Shown in pieces: positions 8,539-17,211 of a stretch of DNA of 64,000 nt. The position numbers were made by a program, and so were the translations under genes. Source of the DNA: an uncultured Alphaproteobacteria bacterium (GTDB lineage: Bacteria > Pseudomonadota > Alphaproteobacteria > RF32 > CAG-239); the NCBI GenBank assembly GCA_944391415.1, contig CALXTM010000002.1, positions 62,001-126,000 on the forward strand. Reading direction: 5' to 3'. The stretch's first letter is position 1. Each line of letters starts with the position of its first letter. The notes under the pieces are model-generated. The model did not search any database, was not told the origin of the DNA, and worked only from the letters and a program-made list of their open reading frames with translations.

Positions 8539-9750
8539 ATGTCTAATGAACAAACACCCAGAGCTTTGCGTCATATTATTACCCTGGTAGGCTGTCGTAA
8601 TGCCGGAAAATCTTCTTTGATAAACGCTTTGACCGGACAAGAGGTGGCCATTGTTTCAGACAAGCCAGGAACTACCACCGATGCGGTGGCAAAGGCTTAT
8701 GAACTCTTGCCATTGGGACCGGTTACTTTTTATGATACCGCCGGAATGGATGATGATTCCGAGCTGGGACAAAAGCGCATTTTGGCTTCAAACAAAGCCC
8801 TGTATAAGGCTGATGTTGCTTTGTTGGTTGTTGGCGAAAACGGCTTAACTCCAACGGATAAAATTTTGGCAACCAAATTAAAAAATTTGCAAATTCCTTT
8901 TGTTGCCGTGTTTAATAAATCTGATATTGCGCTGCCAAAACAACAAGACTTGGATTTTTGCCGAAATATGGGGCTAAAAACAGTGATTGTATCGGCAAAA
9001 AACTATCAAAACATTGATCTCTTAAAAGATGCCATTATTGCCGAAATTCCCGAGGAAAACAAAAAAACAACCCCGCTGCTTGACGGTTTGGTTTCACAAA
9101 AAGACAGCGTCATCTTGGTGGCACCGATTGATAAGTCGGCACCTAAAGGACGCTTGATTCTGCCTCAGGTTCAAATCCTGCGTGAAATTTTGGATTTGCA
9201 TGCTTTTGCCTCCGTTGTGCAACCGCAAGAATTGGCTGAGTGCCTAAACGGCCTCAAAAACAAACCTAAAATCGTGATTACGGACTCGCAAGCTATTTTG
9301 GAGGTTGATAAAATTGTGCCGCAAGATATTGCTCTTACCTCTTTCTCGGTTTTGTTTGCCAAAATCAAAGGTGATTTGGCGGTTTTGGCAAAAGGAGCAA
9401 AAGTTATTGATGAACTTAAGGATGATGCAAATGTGCTTATTGTTGAGGCTTGCTCGCATCATGCCCAAGATGATGATATTGCAAAAGTAAAAATTCCTAT
9501 GTTGCTTGGAAAATATACCGCAAAAAAAATTAATTTTTCTTTTTGTACTGGCTGCGATTTCCCAAATAATTTGGAAAGTTTTGATTTGGTTATTCATTGC
9601 GGAGCATGCATGCTAAATCGGGCCGAAATGCTTAATCGTTTGCGTGAATGCGTAAGACGCCAAATCCCGATAACCAATTATGGTGTGGCTATTGCCAAAA
9701 CCCAGGGTGTTCTTGAACGCGTATTAAAACCTTTTGGACTAGAGGCCTAA
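8539..9750 (+). CDS. hydF: HydF, [FeFe]-hydrogenase maturation GTPase
   Basis: HydF is the scaffold on which the H-cluster 2Fe subcluster is built before transfer to [FeFe]-hydrogenase, working with the radical-SAM enzymes HydE and HydG. The 403-aa protein has an N-terminal Era-like GTPase ('GCRNAGKSS' near residue 18, 'DTAGMDD', 'NKSD'). The C-terminal domain shows the HydF cluster-binding residues: 'VEACSHHAQDDDIAKVKIP' and 'VIHCGACMLNRAEM', followed by 'PITNYGVAIA'. hydE, hydG and hydA are not in this window. The start has a GAGGTAG site about 7 bases upstream. Confidence 0.93.
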   Translation: MSNEQTPRALRHIITLVGCRNAGKSSLINALTGQEVAIVSDKPGTTTDAVAKAYELLPLGPVTFYDTAGMDDDSELGQKRILASNKALYKADVALLVVGENGLTPTDKILATKLKNLQIPFVAVFNKSDIALPKQQDLDFCRNMGLKTVIVSAKNYQNIDLLKDAIIAEIPEENKKTTPLLDGLVSQKDSVILVAPIDKSAPKGRLILPQVQILREILDLHAFASVVQPQELAECLNGLKNKPKIVITDSQAILEVDKIVPQDIALTSFSVLFAKIKGDLAVLAKGAKVIDELKDDANVLIVEACSHHAQDDDIAKVKIPMLLGKYTAKKINFSFCTGCDFPNNLESFDLVIHCGACMLNRAEMLNRLRECVRRQIPITNYGVAIAKTQGVLERVLKPFGLEA

Positions 9751-9751
9751 A

Positions 9752-10921
9752 ATGCGGCGTAATATTGTGCTGTTTAAATGCCTTATGTTTTTTAACGGGT
9801 TGTGGTTGTTTTCTCCGTTGGCCGTGGTTTATTTTGACCAGGTTACTCATTCTTACGCCATGGCGATGTTAGCTTTTTCTTTGGTTAATATTTCGCAAAG
9901 TCTGGCCGAAATTCCTTGCGGTATGTTTTCTGACAGAATCAGCCGTAAAATGACTTTGATGCTGGGCGCTTTGTTTATGTGTGTTAACATGATACTGTGG
10001 GCGATGGCCGGATTTTTGGGCGCGGCGTGGTTGCTTTTTGCCGGTTCTGTTTTGAGAGGAATCGGCCTGGCATTAAAATCCGGAACTGATACCGCAATGA
10101 TTTATGAAAGTTTGCAAGAAATCAAAAAAAATAAATTGTTTAACCAAATTATTGCCAACGTCCTTTCTTTTTATCAGCTGGGGGCTTTGATTGCCGCTTT
10201 TGCCGCAACTTTTGTAACTTATTATTTTTCTTTGCAGTTTTTGGTATATTTGGCGGTTGTTCCTTACGCCGCAAATTTAATCGTAACCGCTTTATTGGTT
10301 AATCCTAAAAGCCGTTTCGAAAGAGGTTTGTCTCCTAAAGAACAGCTTAAAAAAAGTTTGCTTGTTTTTGTAAAAAACAAAAAATTGCGCCGTTATGCTT
10401 TGCTGCAATCTTTCAATAATTCTATTTTGGTATCGGCTTATCGGTTTGAACCGTCTTATTATGAGCAATTGGTTCCGATTTATTATGTAAACGTGGCCAG
10501 ATTGTTGCAAAATACCATGGGGTGGATAAGCTTTCAGTTGGTGGCTCTTTTTAACAAAGTGGGGTTGTTTAAGTTGTTTTGTTATTCGGTTTTTGGCAAT
10601 TCAATTGTTAAAATCATAGGTTTGATTATGAATAACCCGATAACTCCTTTCTTTTGCTCTTTGCAAAATTTGTTTTACGGGGTAAATTCTGCTTCTGCCA
10701 CAACTTTGCTACAACAACAATATTCTCCCAGTTTGCGGGCGACCATGGCTTCGGTTGTGGGGTTGTTTGGTAATATTATAATGGCAATTTTGGGATTTTT
10801 ATTCGGTTGGGCGGCTGATGTTTCTTCACCGCGAACAATATTGTTTATCGCCGCGCTTGCCAATTTGGCGCTGGCTTTAAAATATAGCAAATTTCTTCGA
10901 AAAGGTCTTAATAAAAAATAG
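9752..10921 (+). CDS. Major facilitator superfamily transporter
   Basis: A 389-aa polytopic protein with about 12 membrane segments. The MFS loop-2/3 motif appears as 'EIPCGMFSDRISRKMTLMLG' (residues about 53-72), and a second-half 'SVVGLFGNIIMAILGFLFG' resembles the equivalent position of the C-terminal bundle. Substrate unknown. It starts 2 bases after hydF stops, so it is likely cotranscribed; whether that has a functional meaning for hydrogenase maturation is unknown. Confidence 0.8.
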   Translation: MRRNIVLFKCLMFFNGLWLFSPLAVVYFDQVTHSYAMAMLAFSLVNISQSLAEIPCGMFSDRISRKMTLMLGALFMCVNMILWAMAGFLGAAWLLFAGSVLRGIGLALKSGTDTAMIYESLQEIKKNKLFNQIIANVLSFYQLGALIAAFAATFVTYYFSLQFLVYLAVVPYAANLIVTALLVNPKSRFERGLSPKEQLKKSLLVFVKNKKLRRYALLQSFNNSILVSAYRFEPSYYEQLVPIYYVNVARLLQNTMGWISFQLVALFNKVGLFKLFCYSVFGNSIVKIIGLIMNNPITPFFCSLQNLFYGVNSASATTLLQQQYSPSLRATMASVVGLFGNIIMAILGFLFGWAADVSSPRTILFIAALANLALALKYSKFLRKGLNKK

Positions 10922-10995
10922 CTTTCATGCCTTGTCTTTGCAAAAACAAAGATTATTTCTTTGAAGCGGTATAATTTTTTGCAAGGAGATAAAAG

Positions 10996-11379
10996 ATGAA
11001 AAAACTGTTGTTAGCTTTTATTTGTGTATTGGCTGTTGCCGTAAATGCGCAAGCTAAAAATAAACATAAAAACCAAGGATTTGTTTTTGTGCCGGAAAAC
11101 GTTGTTATTGAAACCGTGGCCGATGCCAAAGACAAAGCAGACGATACTATTGTGGTGTTGCAAGGACAAATTGTCAAAGCTTTGGGACATGATAAATATC
11201 AATTTACCGATGAAACCGGCGAAATCATTCTTGATATTGATGAAGACGATTTTAACGGAGTTACCGTTACCGAAGGTGAGATGATTGAAATCACCGGAGA
11301 GATTGACAAAGAAATGATGAAACCAACCGAAGTTAATGTTAAACAAATCAAAAAAATGGACAAGAAACACAAAAAATAA
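10996..11379 (+). CDS. Periplasmic OB-fold (BOF/YgiW-NirD type) protein
   Basis: A 127-aa exported protein with a signal peptide (MKKLLLAFICVLAVAVNAQA). It carries one bacterial OB-fold domain, with 'VVLQGQIVKAL...YQFTDETGEIILDID' and 'VTEGEMIEITGEIDKE'. Family members in enterobacteria (YgiW, YdeI) are linked to stress and peptide resistance; the role here is inferred only from family. The AAGGAG ribosome-binding site is clear, and a terminator follows immediately. Confidence 0.82.
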   Translation: MKKLLLAFICVLAVAVNAQAKNKHKNQGFVFVPENVVIETVADAKDKADDTIVVLQGQIVKALGHDKYQFTDETGEIILDIDEDDFNGVTVTEGEMIEITGEIDKEMMKPTEVNVKQIKKMDKKHKK

Positions 11380-11390
11380 AAAATAAGCCA

Positions 11391-11418
11391 AAAGCCCGTT
11401 TGCACAAACGGGCTTTTT
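11391..11418. terminator. Bidirectional terminator between the OB-fold and CCA genes
   Basis: A 12-bp perfect stem (AAAGCCCGTTTG/CAAACGGGCTTT), flanked by T on the plus side and A on the other, between convergent genes. Confidence 0.88.
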
Positions 11419-11420
11419 TA

Positions 11421-12656
11421 TTAAACAACCGCCTTAATATTTTCAATTTGAACCAATAGCTGTTCTTTGGTTAAATCAAAATCAGAATCTATCCAGATTT
11501 GCTCTAGTGTTTGTAATATCTTTCCGACCGTTGACGGGTCACTGATGCCATAATTAAAAATATCTTTGCCTTTTAGCGGAAACACCGGCTTGGATAAGGA
11601 GGCAATCTTTTGATATGTTTGCCACAGGTTGTCAGGTACCAGGCGTGTCTGTGCAACAAGCGCCAATAATTTTGCGCAACCAAGCTCTTGACTGCGGTTA
11701 TAGATAAAACGCAAAGCTTTTTTGGTGTCCAACAAGTCTTCAAGTTTGATGTTTTCTGCAGCCATAGAGACAAATAACTGTTTTTCTTTTTTGCTAAATT
11801 TTAAACGTACCGCCAAATTTTCTGCCAAGGCTTTGTTTGGTCGATACAAAATAAACATCTTTATTATTGCCGAATTATCAAATGATTGATCAGCACTTAT
11901 TTTATTAAAAAACTCCAGATCATCAATATATTCGGCATCGGGCATAACATAGCTTAAAATTCCATTTTGCTGAATAAGACGATATGCTTGGGGTGCATTT
12001 TTGCTTTCAATCAACTTGAACAATTCATCACGGATAAGCTCCATCGGAACTTTTTTGAGACCGGCACAATTTTCTCGGCAGGCATCAACTGCTTTTTGGT
12101 TGGGCTCCCCTGTTCCAAACAGCGAATAGAAACGAAAATAACGCAAAATACGCACATAATCTTCTTTAATTTTTTGCGAGGCTGAACCTATGAAGCGAAC
12201 ATAGCCTTTTTCCAAATCTTCTATACCGTTATAATAATCAAAAACATTGCCTTTCTCGTCGGCATAAACGGCATTAATGGTCAGGTCACGACGAGATGCG
12301 TCTTCTTCCCAGTTGTCAGTAAATTCCATTGTTACCGAGCCGTCTTCTTGTTTGACATACTTGCACAGAGAACTTACTTCAGCCGTTGTATCTCCGATAA
12401 CCACCCCTATTGTCCCTTGTTTGATGCCAAGCGGTATTGTTTCTATTCCCTCATCGGCGCAGGCCTCGGCTATTTCTTCGGGACTGAGGTCGGTGGCAAG
12501 GTTTAAATCATAGCCTTTTATTCCTTTTAGGGCATCGCGTACCGCACCGCCGACAAAACGCAAAACACCCCCGTGGCGCGCTACCAAGGCAAACAATTTC
12601 ATTATATCCTGATTGGTGGTTAGTTTGGAAATATCAAGATAGTTGTCGCGAATCAT
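11421..12656 (-). CDS. cca: CCA tRNA nucleotidyltransferase / poly(A) polymerase family
   Basis: Adds or repairs the 3' CCA of tRNAs. The 411-aa protein has the class II nucleotidyltransferase head: 'LRFVGGAVRDALKGIKGYDLNLATDLSPEE' near residues 30-60, 'SRRDLTINAVYAD' near residue 105, and the following 'IRFIGSASQKIKEDYVRILRYFRFYSLF' pattern. Most tRNA genes visible here already encode CCA, so the main job may be repair. Alphaproteobacteria usually carry one such enzyme; a poly(A) polymerase role is less likely. Confidence 0.88.
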   Translation of the reverse strand: MIRDNYLDISKLTTNQDIMKLFALVARHGGVLRFVGGAVRDALKGIKGYDLNLATDLSPEEIAEACADEGIETIPLGIKQGTIGVVIGDTTAEVSSLCKYVKQEDGSVTMEFTDNWEEDASRRDLTINAVYADEKGNVFDYYNGIEDLEKGYVRFIGSASQKIKEDYVRILRYFRFYSLFGTGEPNQKAVDACRENCAGLKKVPMELIRDELFKLIESKNAPQAYRLIQQNGILSYVMPDAEYIDDLEFFNKISADQSFDNSAIIKMFILYRPNKALAENLAVRLKFSKKEKQLFVSMAAENIKLEDLLDTKKALRFIYNRSQELGCAKLLALVAQTRLVPDNLWQTYQKIASLSKPVFPLKGKDIFNYGISDPSTVGKILQTLEQIWIDSDFDLTKEQLLVQIENIKAVV

Positions 12657-12760
12657 TAAAACCTTCTTTCGGTAGAAAAATTTTTTTTGAAATTAACAGT
12701 TTTTATATATTTTGCAATTATAATTATTATAAAATTAACTGTATTTGTGGGTATTTACGA

Positions 12761-13267
12761 ATGAAAAAATATTTATTTTTTAGCATCTTAACCTTGGTTG
12801 GATATATTGGTCAGGCTTTTGCGGCGGCGCCTCAGGTATTGGGGGAGTATGGTGACTGGATTGCTTATTACTACAGAGACAGTGCCGGTCCGGTATGCTA
12901 TATGGCATCAGCTCCTAAAAAAGATGAAGGAAAATACACCAAACGCGGTGATATTTATGTGGTGGTTACTCATCGCCCAAAAGAAAAAAGCTACGATGTG
13001 GTAAATATTAACGCCGGATATACATATAAACCAGGTGCTCAGGTCGAAATTAAAATCGGCGCAAAAACTTTTACCAACCTGTTTACCAGCGGCGATAAAG
13101 CTTGGGCCATCAATGAAAAAACCGACAAAGATATTGTGACGGCTATGAAACGCGGCAGCAGAATGATTATAAACGGAACTTCTTCCCGCGGGACAAAAAC
13201 CAAAGATACTTATTCTTTGAACGGGTTTACTTCGGCTTATAAAGCAATATCGAATAAGTGCAAATAA
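12761..13267 (+). CDS. IalB-family (invasion-associated locus B) exported protein
   Basis: A 168-aa protein with a signal peptide (cleavage near AFA-A, residue 22). The IalB fold is recognised from 'EYGDWIAYYY...PVCYMASAPKK' and 'VVVTHRPKEKSYDVVNINAGY'. Family members are periplasmic proteins of alphaproteobacteria, first noted in Bartonella invasion; most are not tied to virulence and the molecular role is unknown. It abuts rlmN with no gap, and the ialB-rlmN pairing is conserved in the class. Confidence 0.85.
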   Translation: MKKYLFFSILTLVGYIGQAFAAAPQVLGEYGDWIAYYYRDSAGPVCYMASAPKKDEGKYTKRGDIYVVVTHRPKEKSYDVVNINAGYTYKPGAQVEIKIGAKTFTNLFTSGDKAWAINEKTDKDIVTAMKRGSRMIINGTSSRGTKTKDTYSLNGFTSAYKAISNKCK

Positions 13268-14329
13268 ATGAAAAATTTAATAGGTCTTTCTAAAGAAGAA
13301 TTAGCTGAGGAAATGGCTGCTTTGGGTGAAAAACCTTTTAGAGCCAAGCAATTGTGGCAATGGATATATTTCCGCGGCGAAAGCGACTTTGACAAAATGA
13401 GCAATTTGTCGAAAGATTTGCGCGCCAAATTGAAAGAAAACTATACCTTGCAACGGCCTAAAATTGTTGCCGAACAAATATCCAAAGACAAAACGCATAA
13501 ATGGCTGTTGGAGTTTGACGACGGAGAGCGAATCGAAACGGTCTATATACCGGAGGAAGACCGCGGTGCAGTATGTATTTCGACCCAAGTCGGTTGCGCG
13601 GTGGGATGCAAATTTTGTCATACCGGAAGTCAAAAAATTACCCGCAATTTGACCGCCGGCGAAATTGTTGCTCAATTTATGATTGCTCGCGATGCCTATG
13701 GTGAATGGCCCTCGCCTACCAACGAAACACGCTATTTGTCAAATATAGTGGTGATGGGTATGGGAGAACCTCTGCATAACAAAGAAAATACTTTTAAGGC
13801 GCTTAAAATATTATCAGACGGCGACGGAATCGCCATTTCCAAAAGAAGAATTACTCTGTCAACATCTGGTATTGCCCCAAATATAGAAGCTGTGGCGAAA
13901 GAAGTGGGTGTTAAATTGGCAATAAGCCTTCATGCTCCAAATAATGAAAAACGATCCCAGATTATGCCTATTAACAACCGCTATAAAATCGAAGATGTTT
14001 TGGCGGCTTGTCAAAAATATCAAGATATTATGGGAATGAGCAGAATGATTACTTTTGAATATCTGATGCTTAAAGATTTTAACGACAGTGCCGATGATGC
14101 AAAAGAACTGATTGCTCTGATGAAAAAATTCAATCTCGGGGCTAAGTTTAACCTAATTCCTTTTAATCCTTGGCCGGGGTGCAATTTCGAGCCAAGCTCA
14201 AACAACAAGGTCCATGCTTTTTCCAAAATACTTGAGGCTGCGGGTTTCGAGGCGCCGATACGTGTCGCCAGAGGTCAAGATATTTTGGCTGCCTGTGGGC
14301 AATTAAAATCTAAAAAACAAATAAACTAA
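13268..14329 (+). CDS. rlmN: Dual-specificity 23S rRNA/tRNA adenine-C2 methyltransferase RlmN
   Basis: Radical-SAM enzyme that methylates A2503 of 23S rRNA and A37 of some tRNAs. The 353-aa protein has the N-terminal 'KPFRAKQLWQWIY', the radical-SAM cysteine motif 'CKFCHTG' within 'VGCAVGCKFCHTGSQK' (about residues 110-125), 'VVMGMGEPLHN' and 'RITLSTSGIAP'. The second catalytic Cys appears near the end as 'ILAACGQL'. The ATG directly follows the ialB stop. Confidence 0.95.
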   Translation: MKNLIGLSKEELAEEMAALGEKPFRAKQLWQWIYFRGESDFDKMSNLSKDLRAKLKENYTLQRPKIVAEQISKDKTHKWLLEFDDGERIETVYIPEEDRGAVCISTQVGCAVGCKFCHTGSQKITRNLTAGEIVAQFMIARDAYGEWPSPTNETRYLSNIVVMGMGEPLHNKENTFKALKILSDGDGIAISKRRITLSTSGIAPNIEAVAKEVGVKLAISLHAPNNEKRSQIMPINNRYKIEDVLAACQKYQDIMGMSRMITFEYLMLKDFNDSADDAKELIALMKKFNLGAKFNLIPFNPWPGCNFEPSSNNKVHAFSKILEAAGFEAPIRVARGQDILAACGQLKSKKQIN

Positions 14330-14676
14330 AATGCATTTTCAATATGCTTTATCTTAAACGGAAATTCTATTAAAACCGCATCGAATCTGATATTAAAATT
14401 TTGGTATTCGCAATGATGTGCTAAGAAAATTTCGGCTGCTCTGCGAATACGCATTTGTTGCTTTGGTAAAATCGAATATGCTGCCGTGTTGATATCTTTG
14501 CGCTTTTTTACCTCTATAAAAGCCAAAGTATCTTGATTTTTTACTATCAAATCAATCTCTCCGGCACCTGTTCCACGGCCGGTAACATAATTACAGGCAA
14601 CCAGTGCATATCCTTTGAGCCGGAGATATTGCAAAGCCATAAACTCAGCCACATGGCCACTTTGATTATATGTCAT
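14326..14676 (-). CDS. yraN: YraN family (UPF0102) nuclease-like protein
   Basis: A 116-aa protein with the UPF0102 restriction-endonuclease-like core: 'AEFMALQYLRLKGYALVACN', then 'GEIDLIVKNQDTLAFIEVKKR' split across residues 37-58, where the Asp, Glu and Lys form a PD-(D/E)XK site. The function is poorly known; it is commonly beside rsmI. It overlaps rsmI at its start and touches the rlmN stop on the other strand. Confidence 0.87.
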   Translation of the reverse strand: MTYNQSGHVAEFMALQYLRLKGYALVACNYVTGRGTGAGEIDLIVKNQDTLAFIEVKKRKDINTAAYSILPKQQMRIRRAAEIFLAHHCEYQNFNIRFDAVLIEFPFKIKHIENAF

Positions 14677-15496
14677 TTTTTAGCTCCAACGCTTTTTGAT
14701 ACACCTCATTTTTGCTGAGGTTATACTTGAGCGCAATATCTCTTACCGCTGTTTTTAGGCTTTGGGTTTTGAGTTTTGCGGATAGTTCTTGAGAATAATC
14801 AAAATCTTCCTTTTCTGTTGGTTGGTGTACCAACAAAACGATTTCACCTTTGGGAGGGTTGGCCGTGTAGTAGTCGATAAGCTCTTGCGCCGTACCACTG
14901 CGGCTTTCTTCATAGAGCTTGCTAATTTCTCTTACCACCGCAATTTTACGATTGCCAAAAATTTGTGCTGCGACAAGCAAGGTCTTAATAAGACGATTGG
15001 CGGTTTCATAAAAAATCAAGGTGGCGTCGGTCATCTGGTATTTTTGCAAAAATTCAGTACGAGCTTTGTCTTTGTTGGGAATAAAACCGGCAAACAAAAA
15101 ACTGTTGCTTGGAAAGCCTGAGAGTTGCAATGCACAAATAACCGCACAAGCCCCGGGAATCGTGGTAAAATAAACACCTCGTTCTTTGCAAAGGTTGACC
15201 AGTTTATAGCCCGGATCGGAGATAAGCGGAGATCCGGCATCAGAAACATATGCAATAATTTTGCCGGCAAGCGCTTGATCTACGATTTCTGTGGCTTTGG
15301 TGCTTTCGTTATGGTCGTGCATAACAATAAATGTTTTTTCTGCCGATGGAATAGACAGCAAAGAAAACAGTTTTTTGGCCACCCGCGTATCCTCACAAGC
15401 AATTATTTGCGCAGATTTAAGCACCTCTAAGGCTCGAAGCGATATATCTTGAACGTTGCCTATCGGCGTGGCAACAAGATAAATGCCGTTTTTCAT
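14666..15496 (-). CDS. rsmI: 16S rRNA (cytidine-1402-2'-O)-methyltransferase RsmI
   Basis: Methylates the ribose of C1402 in 16S rRNA. The 276-aa protein belongs to the tetrapyrrole-methylase fold: 'GIYLVATPIGNVQDISLRAL' at the N-terminus, 'CEDTRVAKKL', 'YVSDAGSPLISDPGYKLV' and 'IPGACAVICALQLSG'. It is divergent from the LpoA-like lipoprotein gene, an arrangement known from the enterobacterial yraLMN cluster. Confidence 0.93.
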   Translation of the reverse strand: MKNGIYLVATPIGNVQDISLRALEVLKSAQIIACEDTRVAKKLFSLLSIPSAEKTFIVMHDHNESTKATEIVDQALAGKIIAYVSDAGSPLISDPGYKLVNLCKERGVYFTTIPGACAVICALQLSGFPSNSFLFAGFIPNKDKARTEFLQKYQMTDATLIFYETANRLIKTLLVAAQIFGNRKIAVVREISKLYEESRSGTAQELIDYYTANPPKGEIVLLVHQPTEKEDFDYSQELSAKLKTQSLKTAVRDIALKYNLSKNEVYQKALELKNDI

Positions 15497-15569
15497 AAAG
15501 ACCTCTCTTTACAATACGGATTTTTTAATCTAAAACTAGTTGTTAGATTGTTTTATATTTTGGGATAAA

Positions 15570-17036
15570 ATGCAAGTGTTTAAAAAATTTTGTTGGGCTG
15601 TTTGCTGCTTGATGCTGGCATCGTGTTCGTCAAATACCATTAAGGATGAGGGCGGAGCCGATAGTTTTAATACCGATATTGCCGAAATTGGAATCTCAAC
15701 CAGCAAAAGTTTTCGTGTGGGAATGTTGCTGCCTTTGTCCGGCAAGGATGCAAAATACGGTATCGGGCTGAAAAACGCTTCGATGATTGCTCTCAATAAC
15801 GTGAACAATCCAAATCTGGTATTGCAATATTATGATACACAAAGTTCTCCTTCTGGCGCGCGAATTGCCGTGGAGAACGCCATAAATCAGCAATCTGATT
15901 TGATTATCGGTCCTCTAAAGAGCCAAGAGGTTCATGCGGTATCAAATGAAACAATCTACCAAGGAATCCCGGTTATTGCTTTTTCGACAGCGCAAGAAGT
16001 GCTACAACCAACCATATATACCTTGGGATTGTTGGTTGATGAACAGGTCGACAGAATCATAAGTTTTGCTGCACAGCAGGGAAGACAAAGATTTGCCCTA
16101 TTGTTGCCTGATAACGGAACCGGTGCTGCCGTTGCTAAAGCAGCCGTTAAATCTGCTCAAAAAAACAATGTTGTTGTTTCTAAAATCGGGTTTTACAAAC
16201 CGGGGTCTTCGGATTTTTCACAAATTGCCAAAGATATGACCAACTATGAAACCAGGCATGCCCGCGTCGTAAGGCTGCGCAATCAACTGCAAAATTCGGC
16301 TAATGCCGGATATGCTCATGCTCAGCTTGCGTTGAAAAAATTAACAACTCGCGAGGGGCTTGGTGATGTTGGATTTGATGCTTTGATTGTTCCCGAAAGC
16401 GGAGCAAAATTGACTGCCGCCATATCGATGTTTGCTTATTATGATGCCTCCTATCCGCAAGTGCAATTTTTGGGAACCGCCTTGTGGGACGGCAGCCGCC
16501 TGAACAAAGAGGCCGTGATTGTTAACGGCTTATACCCGGCAATTACCAAACCATTAACTAATAATTTTGCCAATCAGTATTTTGCCGTTTTCGGAGAAAA
16601 GCCCAGCAGTTTGTATACCTTGGCTTATGATGCGGTCGGAATAGCCAATGTTTTGGCCTCGGCGCCAAAAGAGAATATTAACGATATAATTACCGAAAAC
16701 TCCGGTTTTGACAGTATCAACGGAAAAGTCAGATTTTTTAAGGACGGATCTAATCAACATTCTTTGGATGTTGTACAGGTGAAACCAACCGGCAATATTA
16801 TTGTTGACAGTGCCGGCAGATATTTTGAAACGGCAATTGAGCCTTTGCCGGCGATTATAATTGATTCGCAATATCAAGCACCAGAGATTTACGGTAAAGA
16901 CGCTTCGTTGGCACAGATAATAATCTATGGCCAAATTTTGCCTGAGGAAAACACTCAGACATCATTTGATAATGATCAAAAAGACCAGGAAGCCGTGTCG
17001 GAACAACTACGCGATATGGGAATTTATATAAATTAA
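15570..17036 (+). CDS. LpoA/YraM-like penicillin-binding protein activator lipoprotein
   Basis: Predicted lipoprotein of 488 aa with a signal peptide and lipobox 'LMLASC' (Cys at about residue 19). The rest is a periplasmic binding protein type I fold: 'VGMLLPLSGKDAKYGIGLKNA', then 'SDLIIGPLKSQEVHAVSNE', then 'PVIAFSTAQEV'. In gammaproteobacteria LpoA activates PBP1A from the outer membrane; the same role here is inferred from family and from the neighbouring rsmI-yraN. The start is the ATG giving MQVFKKFCW; the longer reading would put a hydrophobic leader before the signal peptide. Confidence 0.85.
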   Translation: MQVFKKFCWAVCCLMLASCSSNTIKDEGGADSFNTDIAEIGISTSKSFRVGMLLPLSGKDAKYGIGLKNASMIALNNVNNPNLVLQYYDTQSSPSGARIAVENAINQQSDLIIGPLKSQEVHAVSNETIYQGIPVIAFSTAQEVLQPTIYTLGLLVDEQVDRIISFAAQQGRQRFALLLPDNGTGAAVAKAAVKSAQKNNVVVSKIGFYKPGSSDFSQIAKDMTNYETRHARVVRLRNQLQNSANAGYAHAQLALKKLTTREGLGDVGFDALIVPESGAKLTAAISMFAYYDASYPQVQFLGTALWDGSRLNKEAVIVNGLYPAITKPLTNNFANQYFAVFGEKPSSLYTLAYDAVGIANVLASAPKENINDIITENSGFDSINGKVRFFKDGSNQHSLDVVQVKPTGNIIVDSAGRYFETAIEPLPAIIIDSQYQAPEIYGKDASLAQIIIYGQILPEENTQTSFDNDQKDQEAVSEQLRDMGIYIN

Positions 17037-17093
17037 ACGATATACCCTAATTTGTGCTTGAAAAAAGAACTGCTTTTTGCTAACTATATTTAC

Positions 17094-17182
17094 TGGAGAA
17101 GAACGGGTTAACTGTTCGCCAACCCGGTCAGGTCCGGAAGGAAGCAGCCGTAACGAAATTTGTTAAGGTCGTTTCTTCTCCA
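17094..17182 (+). ncRNA. ffs: Signal recognition particle RNA, small bacterial type
   Basis: Contains the SRP domain-IV core GGTCAGGTCCGGAAGGAAGC (GGAAG tetraloop side and asymmetric internal loop) at 17127-17146. The ends pair over TGGAGAA/TTCTCCA. At roughly 90 nt it is the Alu-less 4.5S form. The ffs-dnaX-ybaB-recR order is conserved. Exact ends are estimated from the terminal helix. Confidence 0.93.
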
Positions 17183-17211
17183 CTATTTGATTCTTTATGA
17201 CAGGTTGATTG

